The notes under the pieces were generated by a model. That model was not told where the DNA came from. It searched no databases and saw only the letters and a program-made list of their open reading frames with translations. Below, in pieces: positions 35,846-49,149 of a stretch of 64,000 nt of DNA (position 1 is the stretch's first letter; every line of letters begins with the position of its first letter). This DNA is from Calycina herbarum (Eukaryota; Ascomycota; Leotiomycetes; Helotiales; Pezizellaceae), in NCBI GenBank assembly GCA_001414485.1, contig LLEY01000043.1, positions 124,001-188,000 of the forward strand, written 5' to 3'. A program made the translations under genes and the position numbers.

Positions 35846-38800
35846 GAGGTGTGGTTAAGAGATTCTGGATGTGTGGGTTGTGATTTGAGTAATAGGGTGT
35901 GGAAGGATTTGAAGAACTCAGCTCTAAAAGTGACAAGTGGACGCTTGAAAACCTGCAAATGCTTTTCGAATTGAATCAAATAATTCACTTAAGTTCTATA
36001 CAGCCTTAATGACTGAAAATATCTCAAAGTGAATCTGCCAGTTCATCCCTATTCAAAATATTAACTATTCCTCAAGGAAGTGCTCTTAAGTGCACCACGC
36101 TTTCAGAATTCAAAGATTCCGCCTTGTGGGGTGCGGTTTCCCTTCACAAGACTAGCAACTATCTTTCTAGACGATCAGTCATGATTTCATCTAATATAGA
36201 GAACGTCGAAGCACTTCAAGCTTAGGGAGACGCCTTTCAGCTTGCTCTTTTTTGCAATTAATAGTTGACGTCGAGTGGGTAATTACTGTCGATCTTTTAC
36301 CAACTGTCGACTGATATCCTCTATTCAGATGGAACATTGGCCAAGAGAGGCGTGGGCAAGCATCACTCATTTTGGGCCATTCAAATGCAATTTTAGTCTT
36401 CCCTGCTAGGTTCTAGCAAGACTTTGTTGCTTCGGCTCAGATAGTCTAAGAGACTCTTTGCTTCTGTATCTCTCCTCGGTTCTGAGTTTACTACGGAAGG
36501 CTTCTTTTATACTTTACTTTTGGAGTGGGGTTCGTTATCTGAGTGGCTCGAGAGGGGTGTCAATAATAATGTTGGTCCACAAGTACTACCTGGAACACCG
36601 CTTTTACCGCTGGTATACAATTTTACAAGTCAATTTAGGGGAATCGAAAAACTTAACACTTGATTGTTTGAGTCTACTTCGTAGAATAAGGGAAAGTAAC
36701 CTTGAGTAGCTGAGTTTGACATAAGTCCCAACACCTACCTCATGGTGGAAGTTTTGCATTTAAGTGATAACAGAACTTGTATTGTGCAAGTACCAAAGTC
36801 CCTACCTACACACCATACTGTGGCTCGTGAATCCCAAGTGTTTAGCACGCGGACTTCCGTCACTTCGCTTTCTGAGCTCGAAACAAAAGTCGCTTATAAC
36901 CCTTGATAATCCCGCAATGAAGCTAGAGAACCTTTATCAAAATGAGAGTTTGCTGAGATTCGACAGCGAAAGTATAATCGACAGTAGCAGCCTTCGTAAG
37001 GAGTTGGACAAGAAGTCTTGCTCATCTTCTATCCTCCCGTTTAGGTGAAGTGATCCCATGGAATGATTTGGATCTCAAGAGCAATCATTTCTTTGACTTG
37101 ATTTTCTTTTTGATTACGCAACGCTCTCAGGCTGTGTCTCGTTTTCTGGTTAAGTTCAACATCTGAAGTCTAGGTGTGAGTGAAGAGGCTTTTATCAACC
37201 TCTCTTGTTTATCCTGCCTCTTTTTAAGAGAACACCATAGAAATCAAGGAGACACGAACACCAAGCACTTTTAAACCTTTCCGGCAATCTCCCATCGAAT
37301 TACGTCTAATGATATAGGACTTGACGATGCTGCCAGAGAGAAAGGTCAACTTCAGCCCGCCTCAACCAGATTATGAGGGAAGAGCATATGGAATTATCCC
37401 TATGATTGCAACGAAGTATGATAATCACCTCATTAAATCGAGAAACTAAATTTCTATCTGAACTAGGCCGGTAATCGACAGTGGCAGTTCAATCGGCAAC
37501 AGCAAATTCCTTGAGAGTGAAATGAGAAATAAACCCTAAAATTTCAGTTGAGAGCAATGTGGGTGCGGCCAGGGCAACGGCAAGAGCGCCGTCTTCAAGC
37601 TACGAGAAACAAATAGAGAGGAATGTTGAGATTGGGCCGCTTTGAAAGCAACTTGCGACATGAAGACATCAAGCAACCTCGTATGATCTTGCATCTAATG
37701 ATTGGTACATAGTGAAACGCGAGGTTTGTAGTTATATTCTTGGTGGGATAAAAGAGAAATTGAAACTAACAGCACCCTTTCCTTGGTTTCTTTCCTGGCA
37801 TCTCGCATAAAAGCGGCCACCTTTAGCAAAGTTCAAGGTGTCATTATTGCTTATGTAGAGTGCCTCCAATGGAATACACCACGAGCCAGGCGATAATAAT
37901 GAAAAGCCTGGATGGTTTGTATCTCAACCAATTCATTACAGGACCTTAGCTCGTAGTCACTTTTTTTAATGTATGTGCGGCGTCACCATAAAATCATTAC
38001 AGCACAGTATTCTTGGTACAAAGTGTGTGATAAGGAGGACCTTCCTGGAGCCTATTCATTGAAGAGGTAAAGTGAGAATCTGAATTTAACACTTACAAAC
38101 CCTTTTGCAGAAGTTCAAAGATGGACTAGAAAGTTGGGTGTGAATGGATAGTGAAAACTTAATTGATAACAGCAATTTATTTAGAAAAATGATTTAAAAG
38201 TAAGAGATAAGAAAAACTTTGAGGTGTGTAAAGTTGGAGCTGATTGTTGAATCGAGTTGGATCCAGCTTTCTCATATTATTGTGGCTTAACCAGACACTC
38301 AGGTTCTCAGCGACATATAGTTTCTTGATGTCTGAAGCTCCAAAACAAGAAACTGGAATTTATAACGTAAATAAGACTGACAGCTTTCGGCAAAAGATCT
38401 GGTTTTAATATCTGCTATGAGTCAACTTATATGAGCAAACTCAGTGGTGAGAGTGAAAAGTCAAGTCGTAATATTTTGATTTGAAACTCACCTGGTTATA
38501 ATATCTGGGTAATGAACTATGTTTAGAAGGAAGAGGTCTTGTTGCTCAATCTACTGAGATGGTGAATACGAGTACTTTAACTTTACTTTTTTGATTATAT
38601 ATGTGATAACTAAAGCCTCATTCTGTAACTCAAATTTGGGGAACGACGAAAAGAATGTATTTACTTATGCAGCCAGCAAACAAGAGGCACAGCATATCTC
38701 TCGCTCCCCTTCTCTAACGTCTGATAGCGATGTCACAGAGTTCAAGCTTTCAGATAATCATCCAAATTATTCATCTAAACTATCAACGTTTATTTCCACT

Positions 38801-41226
38801 TTCACTGTCGTTTTCTACTCTACTGTCATTTTTGAATCCACCGTCGATACATTTTCCGGTTGCTGAATTAACATCTTCATTCATTACGATAATGAACATC
38901 ATTCCAAAAAGACCAACTTTTCTTTATTGATGAAAGCTATCTATCTGCAAGTGTGGGAGAAACTAGAAGAGATCACAAGCACATGAGCTGTTGTAATGGA
39001 ACACTCAGCATTACATACAGAGGAAACAATCCTTACGATAATTTGATAATATGGAGCGATTTCTCAGTCTCAGAGAAGGGAATCTTATTCTAGAAATGAG
39101 TTCTCATAACAAGGGCAGAGAATCCCTGCTTAGTAAGTTAACATAGTAATTAGTACGCAAAGTTTTGATGTCTGAAAGTGCTGGGAAGAAAAAGAATCAT
39201 TCCTGCTGGTATGCTTTATTCACCAATCACAACATTGACCAATTCTATCTAGGTATACCAATAAGTTGCTATAAGTTAATTTCTGTAGTTTGTTTGGCCA
39301 ACTCAAGTATTTTATAATTTCTAGAATGATTAAATCAAATAAATGTTGCTCAGATGAGTACATATACTCTATACTCCAAAGACGTTTTAGACTTTAGTTA
39401 AGCAACTTAGTTAATCTAAATATTCCGAACAATGTTACTTTATAGGTGAGTTTACTAGACTCACTACTGAAATACTACTATAAAGTAGTAACATGATTGG
39501 TTATATATCAAAATCAGTGAATAAAGCACAAAATTTCTACTATTGTATTTACTTTTGTTCAAGTCCAACTGTTTTCTTCAAGCATATTTATTCCCTCTAT
39601 ATCGCATTAAAGGGAGTTTTATGCGTTTCTGAAAAGATGTTGACGAGAGATTTATTGCTTCCGAAATCTTCATCCAACAAAGACCGCATCCATTTGGTCC
39701 TGACACTGTTTTTGCCCGAGGAAGGCCAAGATGGTTGACAGCCTCTTAGAACCCTTACTCCAGAACAATCGGTCATGAAGAATGTCAGGATTACTATTTC
39801 ATACCCCAAGCCTCAAAGCTAAACATTCAAAAATAAAATCCGAATATTGAAGAATATTTCGACAGCAAGCTTAAAGTTAACAGCAAAAGGTCTTCCCAAG
39901 CCCACTGGAACAAGTAGTGAAGAACATCGACTTTGTTCTCTCGTAAGTCCGGCAGCTCTTTTAGATTTATTCCCGCTGAGGATATTGAAGGTATTGTGAA
40001 TGGGGATAGGCGCTCACAACTTGCCAAAGTACATGTTGCTTGTTGGATGGGTTATGTTTCTGGCTAGAAACCAGCGCATGCTCATCATGCGGATTAAAAT
40101 ACTACCACTGATTAGGGGGAAAAAAGCCTGTCAACATCTTCGTCTTCCGATGTCTGACCTTGAGCTTTTCTAGTATAGTTGATCAGTTAGCTTCAAGTTA
40201 AAACAAGAGTGAATCTTGTATGCGGGATGCCATCAGTTAGCGAGTAGATCTTTTGAACTTGGTATACTAGGAATAATTCAAGTCATTCTCTCCACTAACT
40301 CTTTGTACTCTTTGGTTAATTGGATCTATTTAGAAGTCATCCGAGATATCGAGATTTTAGTAACCAAAAGGTTAAGCAAAGTGAGAGTTGAGAGCTACGC
40401 TCCAAGAGCTTATCTCTAGATCCTACCCAAACTGTACCTCACTACCACTCCATGTTTGTCTATAAATTCCGTGCTGGACTATATCTTCTGTAGTCCTCCA
40501 CATACCGTCTGGCCCAAGCGACATTCACGTTTGGACTATCCAGTAGAGTCAAGGCAACTAACTCCCTCCTACTACCCCCTACCATCCGAAAATCGTCCTC
40601 AAGAATCTTCCTAAATTATTACTTTCACACCCAGCCTCAATACTGAGTATCGATACAAGATCTGAACGTTGAGAATATTCGACAGCAATTTCAACGACCA
40701 TAATTTGCAATCGATAGATAGCGAGCACATACACGTGTTCCCTTGTAACTGATTGCTTCGTGTTAAGTACGAGTACGGCCTGAAGTTAGGCGGCACAAAT
40801 TTTTCACTTGACTAACACACAGCAGCACAATGCACGTAAGTGCCTGGATTGCGCTTGCACACACATCTCATTTGCTATCTATATCTCCTTAGTGAGTTCC
40901 CAGTCCCCTTTGGTTCAAAAGAATGGAGCCAAGTGAATTTACATTCATAAGAATTTGAGCGGGGGGAATAATTTAGAAGGGCAACTAATGCCTTAGTTTT
41001 CCAAAATACAGAATTAACAGAGTAACAAGAGAAATGATATCTTATAAAATCACCATAGTATGAACTCTCACAATCATTGATCAAAATCTCTATTTCTCAG
41101 CCAGAGATCAGCAAAGCTACCTGTACACAGCAAATAGCAAAAGGGGCATGCTAAAATGACACAAAAAACCCAGCCCTCATATCAAGGCATAATAACCCCG
41201 TATTCCCCACCCAATTTTTATTACAA
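35846..41226. repeat. Gene-free AT-rich block with CGACAGT-box repeats
   Basis: About 5.4 kb without a supported gene; the longest frames are about 60-95 codons and unrecognised. CGACAGT or CGACAGC boxes, mostly paired, occur near 36288 (reverse), 36961, 37471, 38810 (reverse), 39861 and 40679. Orientation is mixed here. The sequence keeps ordinary CpA and TpG, so it is not RIP-saturated like the flanking transposon blocks. Confidence 0.5.
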
Positions 41227-44203
41227 TCAATACTCAAAGTCATCATCAACAGCCGGTCCCTTATTCTTAGAAACACTCTCCTGCTTCTGATACATCTCAG
41301 CAACCTGCCTCGAACTAGTGGCCTCATCCGGTTTCTTATCATCGCGAATCTTGATAAATCTCGGAAAGCGCAAACTGATTCCCTTCTCACCCCCGGAGCC
41401 AGAAATTCCCTCTTTGCAACCAGCCTTGTATCTAGGACTGAGTGTCAAATCGGCGGTCTTGACTTCCCATACAAATCTTGGCTCGAACCAGACGTCGGGT
41501 TGATGCTGGTTTCCGGAGGAGTGGGAGTAGAAGGGTTTAGGTCGGTCGATGACGATGTCTTTGAGTTGAGAGTGTAGTTCTTCGAGGACGGCTTCCGAGA
41601 ATCCGGTGCCGATGTTGCAGATGGTTTCGTAGGTTTCTGTGCCGGGGTTGTAGCAGGCGAGGAGGAAAGCACCGTATACTGAAGTTCGTTTTCCTTTTCC
41701 GTAGTAGGCACCCAAGACTACAAGATCGAGCGAGTCGCCGATTCCTGACAAGTAATCTTTCTTGATCTGGGAACATATTAGTTTTAGCCAGAATTTAGAA
41801 AACACGGTACATACCTTAAGCCAGTTGCGACTTCGCTTGCTAGGTTCATAGCCACTTTCTGCGCCATCCAACATCTTGACCATAAGTCCTTCACAAGATG
41901 CCTTGACACTTTCATCCAAGAACTGCTGGATCTCATCAATTTCTCGTCCGTTCATGCTAGTAGCAAAACCAAACTCCCCCTCGACAGGATTGAGTGAATT
42001 ATGAAGAAGCTCTCTTCTCTCTCGAAGTGGCTTCTCAACCACAGCTTCTCCATTCAAGAATAACAAATCAAAAGCAAACACACAAACTTTAACCTTGACA
42101 TCTTCGACCTTAACATCCTTCTTCTTTCGTGTCATGAGCTGTTGGAATGGCAACACTTTCTTTTCTTCCATATCCCAAGCAACGGTTTCACAATCAAGCA
42201 CAAAACTCTTGGTATCTTCCTTCACCCACTTACCTAGTTTTGACAAGATATCGGGGTATTTCTTGGAAAGGTCTTCGGAGTTTCGGGAGAAGATAGCTGC
42301 AAGTCCACCTTCTGAGCTCTTGGCTGCAGCTGGACCCTTGTATTGTTGCTTCGAGTCTTTTGCCACGTAATGAATTTGTGCTCGTTCCCCATCATACTTG
42401 TACTCGCAAGTAAATGTTTCGTTCTCGAATCGATCCAGAACTTCGGTTATCGCCTTTGTTGGTTTTGCCAACATGGGTTTTAGCGGAACACCTGGCTGCA
42501 ACTTGCAATTATCTGCCAGATTAAAGATTCCATGGTCCAACATTGCCGGGATAATCACATCGTAACTAGGAAGATTGCTGTGGCTTGTTAGCGAAACGAT
42601 AGCCGAACTACCAAAAAAAAAAAGGAAAACATACCTAAAGACTTGCTTCAAAACCTGCTCACCCTTTGCAAGTTGCTCCGTGCTTGGAATTTTCCCCTCT
42701 CCTTTGGCTTCAATCTCATGGCATACCATAGCCTGGCCAAGCGAAACAAGAACGGTCTTCTCTGCCAATCCGAGCCGTAGCTTTCCTTCAAGGAAGCGAA
42801 CAATAAACTTTGCCTCACTGGAGCCTCCTTTATCCACAGTAATATCGACCTTGCCAGATCTGTGACCATCAGCGGCAGCGAGCATTTTCTTGATACCATC
42901 GACCTTTCGACCTTGGGAACCAGAACCAGTGATGGTAGCGATGCCGATAAGACCCTTGTGAACGCCTCTAATAGTCAAAGGTTTTGGCTTAAACATGGTA
43001 GGCTGTTTTGATCGACTCTTGACTGCCACCAATCCAAGATCTCCAATTTCTCTTTGGTCGTTTTTGATGACCTCCAAGCTTCGACCAGTTGTTTCGCCAA
43101 TTGCCTTCATGATCAATGATTCGCCAATTCCCAATTCGATACCGGCATAATCTGCAGCCAGCTTGTTGATCATAAGTAAAACAGTTGGGAGCATATCGTC
43201 GGGGGTAAGACGTAAAACTTGTCGAAGGAATAGTGCGCAATGTGCTTGAATGACAAGTCTTTTGGTGGTCATCTCGATCAAGGAAAATGTCGTACAGAGA
43301 GCTGCGTATGGGACTGGCTCTCCGGGCTTCCAATCCGGATATGGATCTTTTGCCTTGGATTTCAACGTAGTTTGGACCTTTTCCCGAGCCTTGGCCACGA
43401 TTTCCGGCTTTTCGTCCTCGGAGTCGTCGTCCTCTTCCTCTTCCTTCTCAATTTCCGACGCAGATGCGCTTGAATTTCTCCTCTCCAAGTCTTTCTTGGA
43501 TGATGAGCTGACTTCTTCGGGCTCTTCTTCCTTTACGACTTCCTTCTTGGCTTTCTTCGGTGGGGGTGCCATTGATTTTGAGTCCTTGGTTTTTGAATCC
43601 TTGGATTTTGCAGCGGCCTTGGGTTTTGGTTTCGACACCACTGGTTCATCGTCTTCGTCATCCACCTCGATTTTGGCAACTCGGCGAGGTCGTTTGACAA
43701 TGGGCTCGTCATCTTCATCCTCCTCGATTTCAATTACTTCCTCCTTGACTGGTTTCGACTCGACTTCGGATTTGGAAGTAGATCGCGATCGTTTCTTGGT
43801 TTCTGCAATAATATCAGTACGGAATCTCCAACCAAAAAAATGCGGGCAAATTTACCCTTTCCCGGCTTGATGTTCTCCATGATTTCGGCTTTCTTTATAT
43901 CTTCCTTATCTTCGCCATCCAACTCATCCTTCATCTCGACATCCTCGCTTGTACTCGAGCTTGGTGGGGCATTATTCGCACTTGAGCTGGGTGCGCCGTT
44001 CGACTTGGAGGAAAATGCGAGTTTGGTTTGCTTCGGGGCTTCTTTCGGGGCACTACCACTGGGGCTCTTGAAGAACTTGCTGTAGGAGAATATGCATGTT
44101 AGCCAATGTTTCAGACACGTTTTCCCCAATTGCAGGATCTAACAAACCCCAAGGTGGTCTGGGAATCTTTCACATACCCCAACTTAGCTTGCTTTGGCGG
44201 CAT
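41227..44203 (-). CDS. ATP-dependent DNA ligase I (Cdc9/LIG1)
   Basis: Five exons on the minus strand: 44178-44203, 43856-44079, 42635-43802, 41815-42577 and 41227-41766, giving 906 residues. The first residues read MPPKQAKLGKFF, a PCNA-binding PIP box (Q5, L8, F11, F12), once the 98-bp intron 1 is removed. A long Lys/Glu/Ser-rich disordered tail (to about 190) precedes the DNA-binding domain. The nucleotidyltransferase domain has motif I EYKYDGER with the adenylated Lys at about 533, LDCETVAWD, FAFDLLFLNGE, EGLMVK and SRNWLK. The OB-fold part follows (DLVVLGAYYGKGKR). The role is sealing Okazaki fragments and excision-repair nicks in the nucleus. Introns 4 (41767-41814) and 3 (42578-42634) are multiples of three and stop-free. 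Divergent from the AsnRS gene 501 bp away. Confidence 0.93.
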
Positions 44204-44704
44204 CTTGCAGAATGCTCTACTGTGTCGTTCTGAAATTCGCGTTATGTGCACCAAGGCCGTGAGGATTTTCTGAGACGCCACAACTAGTATCGCAGGATTC
44301 AAGTTGAGGTTCGAATGCGGATGCTCTGTTGGGTCAATGAGATGGTCTTAGGCGGACGGCTAGAATCGAGACATCGTAGGAAGGCAGCAGGAAGTCGGTA
44401 GGGATGGCAGTGGGAGGAAATTTGAGATTCTTCTTCAGATCGAACACCAATTATTATGAGGGCACTGTGAGATCCTGGATGTATTCAGGAAAGGCGCATA
44501 GATTGAAGTCGAAAAATCCCGGATCTACAAGCTCGTCGCGTCCTCTTTCTCTAGGTCGCGTCGAACCCGTGTAAATTGATTCTCTATCCCCACCCCTGTG
44601 AGCTGATATCCGCCAGCCCTCTGAGTCAAAGCGGTGAGTCGAACCCCGCCAGCCCACCAAAATAATTCCAGTTGATCAATTGAAGATAACAACAACACCA
44701 CAGC
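44204..44704. promoter_or_regulatory. Shared divergent promoter of DNA ligase and AsnRS genes
   Basis: 501 bp separates the two start codons, so both promoters and leaders must lie here. A TTCGCG core (44236-44241) lies about 35 bp from the ligase start; it resembles the G1/S (MBF/E2F-type) site expected for replication genes, but one short match is weak evidence. No TATA box is evident. Confidence 0.45.
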
Positions 44705-46539
44705 ATGGCCGCAGTACAAGATCTCGCAGACCGAACCAAGATGGATACAATCTACGTCGACACCGATACGGGAGCAGACGACGAGTCCGCCACCGGCACC
44801 GAGAGCAAACCATACAAATCGTTGGCCTACGCATATATCCAGCAAGGTGGCAGTGAGGGGAAAACATATCAATCGCGTGCCTCTACAACAGGTCCGGTTA
44901 GCGCAGATGGAGATGCAGCAGAGAGATTGGTATGGAGGGATCCTGCAAAGGCTGCAGTCAAGAAGGCACAAAATGCATTGGATGCACACAAGAAGAAGGC
45001 ATTAAAGCAACAACAACAAGCCGCACAGGAAGAGGAGAAGGAGAAAGCCAGGCTAAAGACCCTCGAAGATGCGAAGAAAATTGTCCTCACCGAAGATTCC
45101 TCCCTACCCAAAGCCACCAAGATCACAATTGGCGACAAGACAGTTCAATTAGGAAAAGAGGGTACCAAAGGGGCTCGTGTCAAGGTTTCAGGTCGCATCC
45201 ACAGATTAAGACAACAGAAGCAAGCTACATTCATTACCCTGATTGACGGATATGGACACTTACAATGTGTTCTTTCTGGGGATCTTACAAAAACATACGA
45301 CGCTCTCACATTCGCTCAGGGCACTTCTTTGACCCTCTATGGAGAGATGCGCGAGGTCCTTTCCGGCCAGCAAGCTCCAGATAGCCGGGAACTTCACGTT
45401 GATTTCTACAAAGTCCTTGGCGCAAGTCCTTCCGATGCCGACGCTATTACCAACAGAGTTTCCGCTCAACAAGATCAATGGGAGTCTGCCATGTTAGATA
45501 GTCGTCATTTAGTTCTACGAGGTGATACTGCCTCTTCGGTGATGAAAGTTCGATCCGCGGTAGAGTGGGCATTCGCAAAGGCATACCGAGAGATGCACTT
45601 CACCAAGATTAGTCCTCCAGCTTTCGTCCAAACCCAAGTCGAAGGTGGATCTACTCTTTTCGAACTGGATTACTACGGAGAAAAGACATATCTGACCCAA
45701 TCCTCCCAACTCTACCTCGAAACCGGACTCCCAAGTTTGGGCAACGTCTACTGCATCGAAAAGTCATTCCGTGCCGAAAAATCTCTCACTCGTCGTCATT
45801 TATCTGAATACACCCATGTCGAAGCTGAGTTGGATTTCATAGACTTCGAGGATCTACTTGACCATTTGGAAGAAATCATCAGCAAGGTCATCGCCACACT
45901 CATGGATGATAAGGAAATTGCTGGTTACATCAAGGAGCTCAACCCCGAGTTTACTCCCCCCACGAGACCATTCAAGCGTATGAGATATTCCGATGCCATT
46001 GACTGGTTGAACGCTCAAGATCCCCCCATCCTCAACGAAGAAGGCAACCCTCATGTGTTCGGTGACGATATTGCTGAGGCTGCCGAGCGAAGAATGACGG
46101 ATATCATCAACTTGCCTATCCTCTTGACACATTTCCCAGTGGAAATCAAGGCTTTCTACATGAAGAAGGAAGATGCTGATCGACGTGTTACTGAGAGTGT
46201 TGATGTCCTGATGCCTGGTGTTGGTGAGATTGTGGGTGGTTCGATGAGAATGGAGGGTTACGAAGAGTTGATGGAAGCCTATGCTCGTGAAGGTATTTCT
46301 CCCAAGGAATACTATTGGTATACGGAACAACGAAAGTAGGTTTTTTTTGTGTTACTATGCTTTTTTTTTACCCCGGAAAAATGGGATCGACTGGGTTACT
46401 AACTAAATGTAGGTACGGCACATCACCTCACGGTGGATACGGACTTGGATTGGAGCGATTCATTGCATGGATCTGCAAGCAACATTCTGTTCGTACTTGT
46501 TGCTTGTATCCTAGATTCATGGGACGATGCAAGCCCTGA
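44705..46539 (+). CDS. Cytosolic asparaginyl-tRNA synthetase (class II)
   Basis: Exons 44705-46335 and 46413-46539 encode 585 residues. A eukaryote-type N-terminal extension with a Lys/Gln/Glu-rich helix (about 77-120, [10 protein letters not shown]) leads to the OB-fold anticodon-binding domain at about 155-240 ([14 protein letters not shown]). The class II core follows. Motif 2 carries [25 protein letters not shown] residues (FRAEKS, then EYTHVEAE), and motif 3 spans the splice junction ([16 protein letters not shown]). EYTHVEAE and GGSMR distinguish it from aspartyl enzymes and fit Ded81. The reaction charges tRNA-Asn in the cytosol. The 77-bp intron (GTAGGT...TGTAG, with ACTAAA branch region) is canonical. 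Confidence 0.94.
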
Positions 46540-47340
46540 GAACCTTTTTGTGCAGCATTGGTTTACTTTGGCAGCAGAAAGGATAGGATGGCTTGTTGGT
46601 GTGGTTTGGTGAAACGTGGAATCGATGTATTAGATGTTTCATGATCGTCTTCCTTTCTTTCGCGTTTACTCAGAGTGGATAGGAAGTGATGACGAATGAT
46701 AAAAGTCCCTCGAAACCATTTTTGATTTGCCGAGTAAGTCTCAATTATTGACCGGGAGTGTGTCAAACTTGACGTTGGAGTCTCGAACGGATGGCACTTG
46801 AACTTCTTGTTGTGGTGTGAGTGTGTTTGAGCGAGATGGAGGAAGTTTAAAATAACCTGAAATGAACTATATGATCTAAGGTAGATGGGTTACGAAGGTA
46901 CTGGCATATCCATACTGGCAGTGCTTGGGAATGTTTCCGTCTAGGCGGTTTGTGGGGTAATTTTGTATCGGAATTTTTGTGTTACAGCGCTCTTTGGATT
47001 CTGGCCCTTCGGGAGATGATTGGATAATTCGTCTAACATTTCGACGTCTTCCTTGTTGCTATGGAATTGTAAACTGCTAGGAACGTCTGATTCGTGACCT
47101 GATTCACCAAAAGGGTATCAAGACCATCTCAACTTCCAGTTGCTGCAAAGCTAAATCTTGATATCGCGTCTAGATAAGCGATTTGGAAGAAGGGTTTCTA
47201 GGGTTCCGTGGCAAGATCTTTATACACCTCTGCACACTAGAAAATGAGGCTTACGAGAGATGTCACGCGATAGGCGATGAAAGAAGCAGTTTCTTTCGAT
47301 CGCTCCTGCCTTCTGGATATAATTAACCCGGAGATTTCGT
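46540..47340. other. AsnRS 3' region; no gene
   Basis: About 800 bp of ordinary-composition sequence without a supported frame. Composition changes to the AT-rich, CpA/TpG-poor type at about 47340. Confidence 0.5.
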
Positions 47341-47344
47341 ATAA

Positions 47345-49144
47345 TAAAATTTGATTGTTCTAACTATCTAGAATATACTCTGAATTCTTCTATAAATGTA
47401 GAATAATAAGAGATCTCCTATCTCTTTTGATACCGATAGAGCGAGACTATAATAAAACAGTTTATACTAAGACCTTTATTATAGATTTATATATTATATA
47501 TACTAATTAACTAAAAAGATCTTTTTAAGATATATATACTCTTCTAAGAAATAACTCTTATTTAGTCTAATTATATATAAAGTAATTCTTAAAAAAAAAC
47601 TTTCGAAATCAACAAAGTAATCTTAAAAGCCTTGAAACATATTCAGACGACTGTTAGACGGTTAAGAAAGAGATTAAAACACTCTACGATTATATTAAGT
47701 AATCGTAGCAGTAGTAGTAAGGAGATAGAAGGCTCGTAGAGAGCTTCTATTCCCTTTCTTAGAGTGTTAGCGAACAACGACGGTATAATAACAAACGAGG
47801 AGCGAAGTATAAAAGGTTAGAATAGAGTACTAGACTATATAGACACGATAGAGAAGGGCCTAATCTAAATAATACTCGACTTAGTAATAGAGAAAAAGAG
47901 TATTAAAGTAATTATCAAAGTAGCGGAGAAGATACTCGAGTATAGAAGAGTAAGAAAGAGAGAAGACGAAATAATAACTAGAGGAATCCTATAAGAGAAG
48001 CTTATAATCGTAGTAAAGAAGATAAGAGGTATAAAGGAACAAGCTCTAACGTAGACAGAGAGAGTCAAGGCTAGAGAGCTATAAAAAAGAGCTAGAGCTA
48101 CGTTATAAAGAGAATACGTTATACTAGCTAAATATATAAGAGAAATTACAGTCTAGGTAGTAGAAATAGATAAGAGGAAGGAAAAGCTATTACTAAAAGA
48201 GGTAATAGAAGCTGTAAATATAAGTAGATATAGAGTAGAAGTAATCGTAGCGAGAAAGCTCTAAAGCAGCGACATTGTTATATAGTTTAAGAAAGAGAAA
48301 TAGACAGCGTATATAAAAGACGATAGCTAGATAAAGAAGACGTTTAGATAAGAGATAGTAGTAGCTATAAGAACGCTTATAGTATTTATAAAAAGAGTTC
48401 TAGCGAATATACTTAAGAAAGAAATAGTAGATATATTATAAAGTATCTTATAAGCCTCTAGTATAAAGGTACTAAAGATTATATAGTAAGGAAGCAGGTA
48501 TAGAGAGTACTAGAGATAAGACGAGCTAGCTATACGAAATTATATATTAGAGGTAGTAATAATTAAAAAGATAAGAAGACTTTACTTAAGAGAGATACTA
48601 TAGAAAGTATAACACTTCTCGTATAAAAGATACGCGCGGTAGAAGCAGTAGCTATAAAGAGCTTTAAGTACTAGAAGTAGAGCTATATAGTACGCTTTTA
48701 TAAATAAGATAAGAGATATACTTAGTACGTATATAAGAAATATAAAGAGAGAGAAGAAGAGTATCTAAGTAAGAAGAATCTAAAGAAATACCTAGTAAAG
48801 TATAGAAATTATAGAGAAGAGTACTATAACAGTCCTAGTTATATACGGCTAGATTACGTACCGAGGTTCTACCGAAGTCTCGCTTAGTATATATAAATAG
48901 AGACAGAGTATACTAACTCTTCTCTTCTCTCTTAGTTTAGTTTTCTTCGAATATAAGTACTATTCTATAAGTACTTCTTTTAGTATATTTATAAAGAGCT
49001 ATTATACTAAAACTAAACTCTTACTCTTATCTAAGAAGGTATACGAATATTCTGAAACTAACGACGCTGTTTATAAATAAAAACATATATATTTACTTTA
49101 TAGTAAATCCTTTCGTACGTATTAATAAGCTCTAACGCTTCTCT
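47345..49144 (+). pseudogene. RIP-degraded repeat with Gag-like frame, unrecognised
   Basis: A single plus-strand frame can be followed from about 47700 to 48840 (for example VLANNDGIITNEERSIKG at 47764). It is interrupted only by TAG/TAA, as expected from CAG, CAA and TGG decay. It is rich in Lys, Arg, Glu and Ile, in the manner of retrotransposon Gag or ORF1 proteins, but I cannot assign it. A TATATATAAAT stretch near 48890 and CT-rich sequence up to 49144 could be part of an LTR of the element cut by the insertion at 49150. Confidence 0.4.
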
Positions 49145-49149
49145 CTTAG

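Noticed and set aside
41227..43665. DNA ligase as one uninterrupted 812-codon gene
   Set aside because: It reads through two introns with full splice signals, inserts non-family residues into the catalytic core, and lacks the PIP box and N-terminal exons.
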